64,000 nucleotides of DNA from positions 48,838-112,837 of the forward strand of contig CAYUXZ010000001.1 in assembly GCA_964449135.1 (NCBI GenBank), in the 5' to 3' direction. Positions 1 to 8,067 of this stretch are shown here, piece by piece; within the stretch, counting starts at the first letter, position 1; the number at the start of each line of letters is the position of its first letter. The notes below the pieces were generated by a model. The model was not told the DNA's origin, did no database searches, and was given only the letters and a program-made list of their open reading frames with translations. A program made the translations under genes and the position numbers. Origin of the DNA: SZAS-103 sp964449135 (GTDB lineage Bacteria; Pseudomonadota; Gammaproteobacteria; Xanthomonadales; Xanthomonadaceae).

Positions 1-271
1 GGACTATCGCGAGCAGCGTCAGCCGCCCGAAGCGCTGGTCGCGTGGAGGGACACGGCTGGCAGTTGGGACGCGCTGATCAACAAGTCCTCGACGACCTGG
101 CGGCAGTTGCCGCCGAACCGCAAGCAGCCGGCCTCGGACGCGGAATGGAGGCTGCTGCTCAAGGAGTATCCGCAGCTGATCCGCAGGCCGGTGGTCGTCA
201 CCAGCGACGGAGCGGTGTCGCAGGGCTTTACCGACAACGGGTTCAAGCAGAAATTCGGTATCAGGAAATGA
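1..271 (+). CDS. ArsC/Spx-family reductase, C-terminal part (cut by window edge)
   Basis: The last 89 codons of a thioredoxin-fold ArsC/Spx/YffB-type protein are visible; position 1 is the last base of an incomplete codon. The tail has the family pattern: a WDALINKSSTTWRQL stretch, a short helix, then RRPVVVTSDGA with a closing FGIRK. Family members run about 115 residues, so roughly 25-30 residues, including the usual redox Cys, lie upstream of the window. The stop TGA overlaps the dapE ATG (ATGA at 268-271), so the two are translationally coupled. From memory, an ArsC-like gene next to dapE is common in Xanthomonadales; its function there is not established, and arsenate reduction is not implied. 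Confidence 0.8.
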   Translation, partial: DYREQRQPPEALVAWRDTAGSWDALINKSSTTWRQLPPNRKQPASDAEWRLLLKEYPQLIRRPVVVTSDGAVSQGFTDNGFKQKFGIRK

Positions 272-1428
272 ACGACGCCATCGCGCTCACGGAAGAACTG
301 ATCCGCCGCGTTTCCATCACGCCTGACGATGCCGGTTGCCAGGAATTGATCGCGCAGCGATTGACGCGAGCGGGATTCCGTTGCGCGCAACTCGACTTCG
401 GCGCGGTGAAGAACCTCTGGGCGACGCACGGCAACGAAGGACCGGTTCTCGTTTTCCTCGGCCACACCGACGTCGTGCCGCCCGGTCCGCGCGAGAAATG
501 GTCGAGCAATCCGTTCGTGCCCGAGGTACGCGACGGCGTGCTCTACGGTCGCGGCGCGGCCGACATGAAGAGCGGCGTCGCCGCGATGGTCTGCGCGCTG
601 GAAGCCTTCGCCGTTGCGCATCCGCAACACCCGGGAACGATCGCGTTGCTGGTGACGTCCGACGAGGAGGGCGATGCGATCGACGGCGTGCGCCGCGTCG
701 CGGAGCATTTTCGCGCGAGCGGGCAACGCATCGATTTTTGCATTACCGGCGAACCTTCGTCGGTGAGCAGGCTCGGCGACCTGATCCGCGTCGGTCGCCG
801 CGGCACGCTGTCGGCGACGTTGACGGTGCGCGGCGTGCAAGGCCACGTTGCCTATCCCGATCGCGCGCGCAATCCCATCCACCAGGTCGCGCCCGCGCTT
901 GCCGACCTTTCGACGCGACGCTGGGACGAAGGTTACGCGCTGGACACCGCGCATCCGGCTTCTACCAGTAATTTTCCGCCGAGCAGCCTGCAGGTTTCGA
1001 ACATCCACTCCGGTACCGGCGCGAACAACGTGATTCCCGGAACCTGCGAGGTCGTGTTCAACATCCGCTACAACCCGAACTGGAGCGCGCCCGATCTAGA
1101 ACGCGAAGTCCACAAGATGCTCGATGCGCACGGCCTGGAATACGACATCGCCTGGTTGCGCGGCGGCGAGCCCTTCCTCACCCGCGAGGGACGCCTGCGC
1201 GAGGTCGTGCGCGCGGTGCTGAGCGAGCAATGCGGCATCGTGCCCGAGGAAAGCACCGGCGGCGGGACTTCGGATGCGCGTTTCATCGCGCCGCTGGGCG
1301 CGGAAGTCATCGAGCTCGGGCCGGTCAACGCGAGCATCCACAAGGTGGACGAGCACGTCGCGCTCGACGAACTGCGGCGTCTGCCCGCGATCTTCGTCGC
1401 GATCGCCGAGCGCCTGCTCGCAAATTGA
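268..1428 (+). CDS. dapE: Succinyl-diaminopimelate desuccinylase
   Basis: This M20 di-zinc hydrolase cleaves N-succinyl-LL-diaminopimelate to succinate and LL-DAP in the lysine/peptidoglycan pathway. The 386-residue product has every expected metal-site element: GHTDVVPPG (His66, Asp68), GRGAADMKSG (Asp99), SDEEGDA (Glu133/134), TGEPSS (Glu162), and a C-terminal NASIHKVDEHV His. The spacing matches the well-studied enterobacterial enzyme. The start is the ATG that overlaps the upstream stop; a longer reading frame into the preceding gene exists but has no family support. It ends 41 bp from the convergent BNR-repeat gene. Confidence 0.96.
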   Translation: MNDAIALTEELIRRVSITPDDAGCQELIAQRLTRAGFRCAQLDFGAVKNLWATHGNEGPVLVFLGHTDVVPPGPREKWSSNPFVPEVRDGVLYGRGAADMKSGVAAMVCALEAFAVAHPQHPGTIALLVTSDEEGDAIDGVRRVAEHFRASGQRIDFCITGEPSSVSRLGDLIRVGRRGTLSATLTVRGVQGHVAYPDRARNPIHQVAPALADLSTRRWDEGYALDTAHPASTSNFPPSSLQVSNIHSGTGANNVIPGTCEVVFNIRYNPNWSAPDLEREVHKMLDAHGLEYDIAWLRGGEPFLTREGRLREVVRAVLSEQCGIVPEESTGGGTSDARFIAPLGAEVIELGPVNASIHKVDEHVALDELRRLPAIFVAIAERLLAN

Positions 1429-1435
1429 AGTTGCG

Positions 1436-1461
1436 CGTCCTCTCCGCGAACGGAGAGGGCG
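1436..1461. terminator. Hairpin between convergent genes
   Basis: A 10-bp stem (1436-1445 with 1452-1461, one G-U pair) with a 6-nt loop fills the gap between the dapE stop and the stop of the minus-strand BNR-repeat gene. No T-tract follows on either strand, so intrinsic termination is uncertain; it may act as a 3'-end stabiliser. Confidence 0.4.
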
Positions 1462-1469
1462 TCTGAACC

Positions 1470-3158
1470 TCAGCGCAGCTGCGACTGCGGCTGCTTCTGC
1501 AACTCCTTCACATGCTCGCGCCACTCGATCTCGCGGCGCTCCATCACGCGGCCGAGGTTGTCGGAAACCTTCTTGCGGAAATCCTCGGTCATCGCGAACG
1601 CGTTCGCGCGCGTTGCCTTGCGCACCGTGTTCTGACGGAGCAGATTGAACATCGCGGCGATGGACGCCTGCGGCGCCGAGAACACGTCGGTGCGGTTGTC
1701 GAGGTTGCCGCTGTTGGTGATCACGAAGAACGGTTCGATGACGTTGCCCAGGCTGCTCAGGCCCTGGTAATCGCCGACGAACAGGCCGCGCGCGTTCGGC
1801 GCGGTGTCCAGGTCGAACGGGCCGGCGATCGCGCTCTCGGTCCAGGTCGAGGCGTTCGTCGAGCGCGTCAGCCAGAGGATCGTCGGCAGCGTGGTCGCGT
1901 CGGACGTATCGTTGCGGAAGTCGTAGTACATCACCGTAACCATGCCGTCGGGCCGCACGTGCACGCCGGGCTCGAAGGCCTCGACGGCCTGGTTGCCATT
2001 GATCGCGACCGGCGTGCTCCAGGTCAGGCCGCCGTCGCTGCTGCGCGAGAGCGCGATCGCATCGTGCGCGCCGTTGGAAAAACGCGCGTCCGCCCAGGTG
2101 ATGAACAACGTGCCGTTCGGCGCGACCGCCATCTGCGGCAGGTCGGCGCCGTCGCGCACGGCCGCGCCGGTTTCCGGATCCTTCGCGCCGACCGCGAGCA
2201 GGTCGGCGACCTTGATCGGCGCCGACCAGGTCGCGCCGTGGTCGGTCGAGCGGATGATCTCCGCCGCCGCGGTCTGGTTGTTCGCCGACACGGTGGTGAA
2301 CAGCGTGAACATGTCGATCAGCGTGCCGTTCGGCAGCACGACGATCTCGTTGCCGAGCGTCTGCTGCGCCGAGCCGCCGTCGAAGATCGAGCGTGCCGCT
2401 TCCCAGGTCGCGCCGCTGTCGGTGCTGCGCGCGAAATACGCCGGGCCGCCGCCGCCGGGCGGCAAGCGATCCCAGACCGCATACACCAGCGACGGGTTGA
2501 CCGGGTCGGCGGTGATCGCTTCCTTGTCATTGAAGAACGAGGAGCCGTCGTGGATCAACGTCGCCGGATTGCTCCAGGTGTGGCCGCCGTCGAGCGAACG
2601 GCTCGCGAGAACCGCGCCGTCCGAGCCCGCCGCCTGGATGCCGCCGTCGAACGAGATCGAGATCGAATAGACGATGCCGGTCGGACCGATGCTCACCCAC
2701 GGATCGGACGCGCGCGAATAATTGCCGCCGTTGCCGGAGTTGCCGCCGGCGCAACGCGAGAACGGGATCGGTGCGCGGCTCCAGGTCTTGCCGCCATCGG
2801 TGGACACCGCGCTCATCAGGCCGCGCGCGCCGCCGTCGGACCAGCGGTCCTGCTGCCACACGCCGACGACGTGATTGGTGTTCGTCGGATCGACCGCGAC
2901 GTAGGGCTCGACTTCCGCGTTCGCGTACAGCGTGCCGGTCGCGGCGACGCCGTCGCAGCCATCGACAAATGGCGATGCCGCGGACACCTGGAACATCGGA
3001 TCCACGATCGGAGGCGGCGGCGGATTGATGATCGGCGGCGGCGGGGGTGGCGTCGTCGAACCGCTGGAACCGCCGCCTCCGCCTCCGCACGCGGACAACG
3101 CGAGGGCGAGGATCGGAGCGAGCGCGGAGATGCGCGGAATCGGCAGCGGCGATTTCAT
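1470..3158 (-). CDS. BNR/Asp-box repeat (sialidase-fold) lipoprotein
   Basis: The 562-residue product begins with a lipoprotein signal ending LSAC (Cys24), followed by a Gly-rich run and a Pro-rich linker (about residues 36-54). It then has a six-bladed propeller signature with at least five Asp-boxes: STDGGKTW, SLDGGHTW, STDSGATW, STDHGATW and SSDGGLTW. This is the BNR/sialidase fold, probably anchored in the outer membrane or exposed to the periplasm. I do not see the arginine triad and FRIP context that would make a true sialidase, so substrate and even enzymatic activity are open. The start at 3158 gives a clean signal peptide; the reading frame extends upstream but that part looks non-coding. 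Expression is independent of the convergent dapE. Confidence 0.85.
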   Translation of the reverse strand: MKSPLPIPRISALAPILALALSACGGGGGGSSGSTTPPPPPPIINPPPPPIVDPMFQVSAASPFVDGCDGVAATGTLYANAEVEPYVAVDPTNTNHVVGVWQQDRWSDGGARGLMSAVSTDGGKTWSRAPIPFSRCAGGNSGNGGNYSRASDPWVSIGPTGIVYSISISFDGGIQAAGSDGAVLASRSLDGGHTWSNPATLIHDGSSFFNDKEAITADPVNPSLVYAVWDRLPPGGGGPAYFARSTDSGATWEAARSIFDGGSAQQTLGNEIVVLPNGTLIDMFTLFTTVSANNQTAAAEIIRSTDHGATWSAPIKVADLLAVGAKDPETGAAVRDGADLPQMAVAPNGTLFITWADARFSNGAHDAIALSRSSDGGLTWSTPVAINGNQAVEAFEPGVHVRPDGMVTVMYYDFRNDTSDATTLPTILWLTRSTNASTWTESAIAGPFDLDTAPNARGLFVGDYQGLSSLGNVIEPFFVITNSGNLDNRTDVFSAPQASIAAMFNLLRQNTVRKATRANAFAMTEDFRKKVSDNLGRVMERREIEWREHVKELQKQPQSQLR

Positions 3159-3237
3159 GGCGTGGCCCGTGGGGGAAGGTGTCGCGCCGAGAGTAGCGAA
3201 GTCGCAGCGAAACCGCACCTGCCGCCGCGCGTAGTGT

Positions 3238-5691
3238 TCAGCGTTGCGGCAGCAAGCGCAGCGTGTGCGTGGTCTTGCCGGGCAGGAACGGCGTCGGTTC
3301 GCCGCGCACCCAGGCTTCGTGGCCCGCTCCCCAGAACGGCGACAGCGGATTCCCGCTCTGTCCGCCCGGCATCTCGACGATGCCGTCGGCTTCGTGTCCC
3401 GGCGAAACGACCATGCGCTCCGATGCGCCGAAGTCCGGCGAGGCCACGCGCGGCATGTTGGTGTCGCCGGGCAGTTCGTCGGGCGGCATGCACAGCCAGC
3501 GCTTGAACAGAGACGGCAGCGCGCGCGCGAGCGGATGGCAGATCGCCGCGGTATTGCGTTCTCCCCAGCGTCGTTGCGCAAGCGTGCCATGGTGGGTCAG
3601 GTCCTCGCGGACCTGCTTCGCGGCATCCTCGAACAGCGCGTCCCAGTTCGCGAACCGCGGCGACAGCAGGTTCTGCGGACGTTGCGTGACCATCGGCCAA
3701 GCCACGCCTTCGAGCTGCGGCAGGTCGGGCATCACGAACTTGTCGCCGAGCGCGGCTTCCGCGGGTGCGAGCAGACCGTCGCGGATGCGCGAGAGCACCT
3801 GCAGGCGCCACGCGCGCACGATGCGGTAACTGACGGAATCCGGCTCGGCGCGGCCGTCCCAGTGCGCGGCCGCATCCGCAAGCTCACTCAGCGCCGGCGA
3901 ATTCGCGCGCGCGGCCTCATCGCGCAGCAGCTGCCACCAGCGCTGCAGAAACAGCGCGCGATCGTCGAGCTGGATCGCGAGCAGGTCTTTCTCGGTGAAC
4001 TGGTTCTTCGCGAACAAATCGTCGCGGATCTGCTTCGCGCGCGCGCCGTTGGCGTAGCCGCTATCGCCGATCACGCGCAGGTCGTCGCCGTCGGTGACGC
4101 GATTGTTGGCAGTCCAGAGACGGCCTGATGCCGGATTCGAAAGGAGCGGGTTGAGATCAATCCATTCAACCCAGTTGTTCTGCTTCCAGGTATGGCAGGG
4201 TCCAACATCGCCTGACCCTGGTATGCGAACATCATCGGAATAAAGTGATGGCTTTGGTTGTACTCTCAGCCACAACTTGGAAGGTGCATCTCGATCGCAA
4301 TCATTCCATTGCCGATCTAGCGGAATGCGGCCGGCGATGGTCCAAGCAATCCGACCGCTGCGATCGGCGATCAACATGTTCTGCGCGGGAATGCCGGCGT
4401 GGTTCATCGTGCGAACGCCGATGCCTGCATCCTTCGCGATCGCCATATACATGGAGCCCAGCGTCAATGCTCCCTGCTCGTGCGCGGTCCACATCAACGA
4501 CAGATTCGAGTCGGGTCCCGTTACCAAAGGCGTCCGCGTGCCTTCCGGACGCTCGGCGACCTCCATCAAATCAGATGAGCCGTTTCCTAACCCGATCTTT
4601 TCGTCGTGGATCGATTCAGGCCAGAAGCTTGCCTTGCACGCACTATCTGTCGGGTCCGTGCAGTCCTGCACCCAATCCATCCAGTCGCCGTAGCTGTTGG
4701 TGAACGCCCAGGCGACATGCGTGTTGCTGCCGACGATCACCGCGGGGATGCCGGGCAGGGTGAAACCGCCGACATCGACCTTGCCGTCAGGCGCTTTTGC
4801 GTCGGGGTACAGCAGTCGCGCGCGGAACCAGATGTCCGGTACGCGCAGATTGAGGTGCATGTCGTCGGCGACGATCGCGCGGCCGTCCTTCGTGAGCGTG
4901 CCGGACACCGCGAAGTTGTTGCTGCCGGGCGACATCGATTCGGCGAGTTTCTTCGCAATGTCCGCAGCGGGCATCGGCAGCTTGCGCAGGTCCAGCGTCG
5001 CCGCGTCGGGCAGCACGGCGTCGCCGCGCGGGCCGCCTTCGAGCGGTGCGTCCCAGCTCGTTCCATCTCGCGTGATCAGTGTGTACAACGCCGGTGGCAC
5101 ATGCTGTTTGATCCGCCACAGTGCAAGTTCGCGTTCATTGCTGCCGCCCTGCAGGTCGAAGTACATCGCGTAGCCGACGAGTGCGGTGTCTGCCGGCTCC
5201 CATGGCTGCGGCCGCGTGCCGAGCAGCAGGTAGGGCCAGGGCCGCACCTTGAGGTCGGCGAGCCCAGCGTTCACGCCATCCGTGTAGGCCTTGAGCTGCG
5301 GCACTTTGTTCTCGGCAATTGTCCCCATGTACTCGAGTGCCCGTGAACGAAAGCGGTGCACGCGATGCTGCTTGTCGGTTTCCAGCGCGACCGGACCGAA
5401 CAGTTCCGACAATTCGCCCGCGGCGAGTCGGCGCATCAGGTCCATCTCGAAGAAGCGCTCCTGCGCGTGCACGTAGCCGAGCGCGTGCAGCGCGTCGGTC
5501 TCGTTCGCGGCGTGAATCGTGACCACGCCGAGCGCATCGCGTTCGACATCCACGGGTGCTGACAGGCCGGGCAGTTCGGCCGTGCCGTCGAGCGTCGCGA
5601 GGCTGCCGCGCAGCAGCCACCAGCCGGTCGCAAAGGCGATCGCGATCAGAACCAACAATGCGATCGCACCGCGCTTGAACCATCGAGTCAT
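3238..5691 (-). CDS. Penicillin acylase-family (Ntn) amidohydrolase
   Basis: An 817-residue S45-family N-terminal-nucleophile hydrolase. It has an N-terminal hydrophobic anchor (about residues 9-28), an alpha-chain region with HALGYVHAQERFFEMDLMRR, and the autoprocessing site ahead of the beta chain at SPGSNNFAVSG, where Ser257 is the predicted nucleophile. Family members cleave amides such as penicillins, acyl-homoserine lactones or siderophore precursors; the sequence does not tell which. Length suits the family. It lies 79 bp upstream of the BNR-repeat lipoprotein on the same strand and may be co-transcribed with it. Residues roughly 338-520 are encoded by visibly lower-GC DNA than the flanks (see findings), although the frame is intact. 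Confidence 0.9.
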   Translation of the reverse strand: MTRWFKRGAIALLVLIAIAFATGWWLLRGSLATLDGTAELPGLSAPVDVERDALGVVTIHAANETDALHALGYVHAQERFFEMDLMRRLAAGELSELFGPVALETDKQHRVHRFRSRALEYMGTIAENKVPQLKAYTDGVNAGLADLKVRPWPYLLLGTRPQPWEPADTALVGYAMYFDLQGGSNERELALWRIKQHVPPALYTLITRDGTSWDAPLEGGPRGDAVLPDAATLDLRKLPMPAADIAKKLAESMSPGSNNFAVSGTLTKDGRAIVADDMHLNLRVPDIWFRARLLYPDAKAPDGKVDVGGFTLPGIPAVIVGSNTHVAWAFTNSYGDWMDWVQDCTDPTDSACKASFWPESIHDEKIGLGNGSSDLMEVAERPEGTRTPLVTGPDSNLSLMWTAHEQGALTLGSMYMAIAKDAGIGVRTMNHAGIPAQNMLIADRSGRIAWTIAGRIPLDRQWNDCDRDAPSKLWLRVQPKPSLYSDDVRIPGSGDVGPCHTWKQNNWVEWIDLNPLLSNPASGRLWTANNRVTDGDDLRVIGDSGYANGARAKQIRDDLFAKNQFTEKDLLAIQLDDRALFLQRWWQLLRDEAARANSPALSELADAAAHWDGRAEPDSVSYRIVRAWRLQVLSRIRDGLLAPAEAALGDKFVMPDLPQLEGVAWPMVTQRPQNLLSPRFANWDALFEDAAKQVREDLTHHGTLAQRRWGERNTAAICHPLARALPSLFKRWLCMPPDELPGDTNMPRVASPDFGASERMVVSPGHEADGIVEMPGGQSGNPLSPFWGAGHEAWVRGEPTPFLPGKTTHTLRLLPQR

Positions 5692-5780
5692 GGGTGTGCT
5701 CCGAGCCAGCCGCGAGCTTAGCCGATGTGGTCTGGCCTGCGCCGCTTGCCAGCGGCTCGCCGATCCGGCAGGATCGCCCA

Positions 5781-5900
5781 ATGACTTTCAGCCCGCGAGC
5801 CGCCATCCGACGCATCGACCGCAATGCCGCGGTGGCCGATGTGCGCGAGAACAATCGCAATTCGAATAATCCCAACGTCCCCCTGCGGGTCGGCGATTAG
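5781..5900 (+). CDS. Asparagine-rich leader peptide of asnB
   Basis: A 39-codon ORF whose product is presumably not a functional protein. Its translation would report Asn-tRNA charging. Residues 23-32 read ENNRNSNNPN: six Asn codons in nine (24, 25, 27, 29, 30, 32), both AAC and AAT, with another Asn at 15. The ATG at 5781 has an AGGA ribosome-binding site seven bases upstream (5770-5773). The stop TAG at 5898-5900 lies 32 bases before the terminator stem. Asn is otherwise scarce in proteins of this window, so the cluster directly ahead of asparagine synthetase is very unlikely to be chance. A longer in-frame reading upstream exists but lacks a ribosome-binding site. Confidence 0.82.
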   Translation: MTFSPRAAIRRIDRNAAVADVRENNRNSNNPNVPLRVGD

Positions 5901-5943
5901 GCACGGTCAAACCACTTCCTAAGCAACGCACGACGGCCCGCAG
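5883..5943 (+). promoter_or_regulatory. Antiterminator pairing (segments 2 and 3)
   Basis: Bases 5883-5895, the last leader codons just past the Asn run, pair with 5931-5943 in 12 of 13 positions (one G-U, one G-A mismatch). Bases 5931-5943 include the whole 5' arm of the terminator, so the two structures exclude each other. A ribosome stalled on the early Asn codons would leave 5883-5895 free and favour this antiterminator. A ribosome that reaches the stop at 5898-5900 would cover it and let the terminator form. Confidence 0.72.
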
Positions 5944-5969
5944 AACTTGCGGGCCGTTTCGTTTTTTGT
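5933..5969 (+). terminator. Intrinsic terminator of the asnB leader (attenuator)
   Basis: A perfect 10-bp stem (5933-5942 with 5948-5957) with a 5-nt GAACT loop, followed by TTCGTTTTTTGT. It lies 30 bp upstream of the asnB ATG on the same strand. No plus-strand gene other than the leader ORF precedes it, so it can only control entry into asnB. Confidence 0.85.
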
Positions 5970-5999
5970 CTTCGTAATTCAACCAACAAGGAAATCACC

Positions 6000-7691
6000 A
6001 TGTGTTCGATCCTCGGCATCTTCGGCCTGCAGTCAGGCGACGATCTCCCGGCATTGCGCCGGCAGGCGCTGGAACTCTCGCAACGCCAGCGCCATCGCGG
6101 CCCGGACTGGAGCGGCGTGCACGCCGACGAGTCCGCGATCCTCGTGCACGAGCGCCTCGCGATCGTCGATCCGGCCGGCGGCTCGCAGCCGCTGCGTTCG
6201 GCCGACGGGCGCTACGTGCTCGCGGTGAACGGCGAGCTCTACAACCACCGTGATCTCGAACATGCACTGACGCAGCCCTACGCGTTCCAGACCGGGTCGG
6301 ATTGCGAGGTCATCAATGCGCTGTTCGCGCAGCGCGATGACATCGCGGCGTGGCTGAACGAGATCGACGGCATCTTTGCGTTCGCGCTCTGGGACCGGAA
6401 AGCGCAGCGCTACCTGATCGCGCGCGATCCGATCGGCGTCTGCCCGCTGTACTGGGGCCACGACGGCCACGGCCGCGTCTGTGTAGCTTCGGAGATGAAG
6501 GCGATCGCCGGGATCTGCGCTGATGTCGCGCAATTTCCGCCGGGCCACTACTACGACAGCGCGAGCGGCGAGCTCGTGCGCTACTACGCGCGACCGTGGC
6601 GCGACTACGAGGCGGTCGAAGGAGTCGAAGTCTCCGCGCAGGAATTGCGCGAGGCGTTCGAGCGCGCGGTGCACCGGCAGCTGATGAGCGACGTGCCCTA
6701 CGGCGTGCTGCTCTCCGGCGGGTTGGATTCCTCGCTCGTCGCGGCCTGCGCGGCACGCTTCGCGCGTAAGCGCATCGAGGACGACGATCGCGGCGAGGCC
6801 TGGTGGCCGCGCCTGCATTCGTTCGCGATCGGGCTGGAAGGCTCGCCCGATCTCGCGGCCGCACAGGTCGCCGCCGATGCGCTCGGCACCGTGCACCACG
6901 GCTTCAAGTACACCTTTGAGGAAGGCCTGGACGCGCTGCCCGAAGTGATCCGCCACATCGAGACCTACGACGTGACGACGATCCGCGCGTCCACGCCGAT
7001 GTTCCTGCTCGCGCGCCGGATCAAGGCGATGGGCGTGAAGATGGTGCTCTCGGGCGAGGGCAGCGACGAGATCTTCGGCGGCTACCTGTACTTCCACAAG
7101 GCGCCGAACGCGCGCGAATTCCACGAGGAACTCGTGCGCAAGCTCGACGCGTTGCATAACTACGACTGCCTGCGCGCCAACAAGTCGATGATGGCCTGGG
7201 GCGTGGAGCCGCGCGTGCCTTTCCTCGACGTGGAATTCCTCGACGTCGCGATGCGCATGGACGCGCAGCACAAGATGGTGCGCAGCGGGCCCAGTGGTCG
7301 TCGCATCGAGAAGGCCGTGCTGCGCGAGGCATTCGCGGGGTATCTGCCCGACTCGATCCTGTGGCGGCAGAAGGAGCAGTTCAGCGACGGCGTCGGCTAC
7401 GGCTGGATCGACGGCCTGAAGGCGCACGCCGAGTCGCATGTCAGCGATCGCGAATTCGCGGCGGCGGCGAACCGTTTTCCGCTCAATCCGCCGCAGACCA
7501 AGGAGGCGTATTTCTATCGCCGCATCTTCGAGCAGCAGTTCCCTGGCGCGGCCTGCGCGGAGACGGTTCCCGGCGGCAAGTCGATCGCGTGCTCGTCGCC
7601 CGCGGCGATCGCATGGGACACCGCATTCGCGAACGCGGCCGATCCGTCGGGGCGCGCAGTGGCTGGCGTGCACGTCGCCGCGCACGCGTAG
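6000..7691 (+). CDS. asnB: Asparagine synthetase B (glutamine-hydrolysing)
   Basis: Converts aspartate, glutamine and ATP to asparagine in the cytoplasm. The 563-residue product starts MCSILGIFG, where Cys2 becomes the N-terminal class-II amidotransferase nucleophile after Met removal. The glutaminase half shows HRGPDWSG, the NGELYNH signature and GSDCEV. The synthetase half has the PP-loop SGGLDSS at residues 239-245, then GEGSDEIFGGY and a C-terminal region typical of AsnB. A strong AAGGAAA ribosome-binding site precedes the ATG. Control by an Asn-codon leader is inferred from the upstream sequence. It converges on the small secreted protein gene. Confidence 0.97.
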   Translation: MCSILGIFGLQSGDDLPALRRQALELSQRQRHRGPDWSGVHADESAILVHERLAIVDPAGGSQPLRSADGRYVLAVNGELYNHRDLEHALTQPYAFQTGSDCEVINALFAQRDDIAAWLNEIDGIFAFALWDRKAQRYLIARDPIGVCPLYWGHDGHGRVCVASEMKAIAGICADVAQFPPGHYYDSASGELVRYYARPWRDYEAVEGVEVSAQELREAFERAVHRQLMSDVPYGVLLSGGLDSSLVAACAARFARKRIEDDDRGEAWWPRLHSFAIGLEGSPDLAAAQVAADALGTVHHGFKYTFEEGLDALPEVIRHIETYDVTTIRASTPMFLLARRIKAMGVKMVLSGEGSDEIFGGYLYFHKAPNAREFHEELVRKLDALHNYDCLRANKSMMAWGVEPRVPFLDVEFLDVAMRMDAQHKMVRSGPSGRRIEKAVLREAFAGYLPDSILWRQKEQFSDGVGYGWIDGLKAHAESHVSDREFAAAANRFPLNPPQTKEAYFYRRIFEQQFPGAACAETVPGGKSIACSSPAAIAWDTAFANAADPSGRAVAGVHVAAHA

Positions 7692-7704
7692 GGTCGAAAT
7701 CGTT

Positions 7705-7729
7705 TCCGCCCGGTGGCGAGCCGGGCGGA
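7705..7729. terminator. Hairpin between convergent genes
   Basis: Perfect 9-bp stem (7705-7713 with 7721-7729) and 7-nt loop, midway between the asnB stop and the stop of the minus-strand secreted protein gene. It lacks a clear T-tract on either strand. Confidence 0.4.
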
Positions 7730-7740
7730 GCGATCCGCGA

Positions 7741-8067
7741 TCAGGGAATCGCGGCCGTGCTGACGTTGATCCAGTAGAGGTTTCCGCAGGTGCCGCTGTA
7801 TCCGGGCGGGCAAACGATCGGCGTGTAACCGATATCCACCGAGGCCTTGCGCAAGAATGCACCCTGCAGCAGCGAACCGTTGGGATCGGTGGCGCTCGTG
7901 AAGATGCTAAGCCCGCTGGCGGCGTTGTAGAAGCGGATGTTGGTCGTGCTGCCGGAACTGCCGGTCTGGACCAGGTCGAACTTGCCGCTGAAGCTGGCCG
8001 CATCCGCGTTCGCGCTCAGACCGAGCGCGAGCGCTCCCGCGACGAGCACGGAAGAAACACGTTTCAT
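7741..8067 (-). CDS. Small secreted protein of unknown function
   Basis: A 108-residue product with a clear Sec signal (MKRVSSVLVAGALALGLSAN, cleavage likely after ADA or ANADA near residue 24). The mature part of about 84 residues is rich in Ser, Thr, Gly and Asn, with two Cys close to the C-terminus (ICV-type spacing, CPPGYSGTC) that could form a disulphide. I do not recognise a family. The start was chosen at MKRVSS because the upstream in-frame extension is not signal-like. It is monocistronic, flanked by a convergent and a divergent gene. Confidence 0.7.
   Translation of the reverse strand: MKRVSSVLVAGALALGLSANADAASFSGKFDLVQTGSSGSTTNIRFYNAASGLSIFTSATDPNGSLLQGAFLRKASVDIGYTPIVCPPGYSGTCGNLYWINVSTAAIP

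Larger units (their letters stand above)
5692..5999 (+). promoter_or_regulatory. asnB leader region (308-bp gap) carrying an attenuator
   Basis: This gap lies between the start of the minus-strand acylase gene and asnB. In order it contains: a 6-bp GC hairpin (5741-5746 with 5751-5756, loop TGCC); segment 1 (5758-5771) overlapping the leader ribosome-binding site; a 39-codon Asn-rich leader ORF (5781-5900); segment 2 (5883-5895) inside its last codons; segment 3 (5931-5943); segment 4 (5948-5957) with a T-tract; and an AAGGAAA ribosome-binding site for asnB (5988-5994). The promoter must lie upstream of 5770, but no convincing -35/-10 pair is recognisable. Confidence 0.8.

Noticed and set aside
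1512..3506. 664-codon open frame antisense to the BNR lipoprotein gene
   Set aside because: Arg/Ala/Asp-rich translation with no motif, signal or family; a typical high-GC shadow of the real gene, whose Asp-boxes are clear.
5933..5969. Reading the hairpin only as a terminator of an upstream gene
   Set aside because: The neighbouring gene upstream is on the minus strand and starts there, so no plus-strand gene other than the leader ORF ends here.
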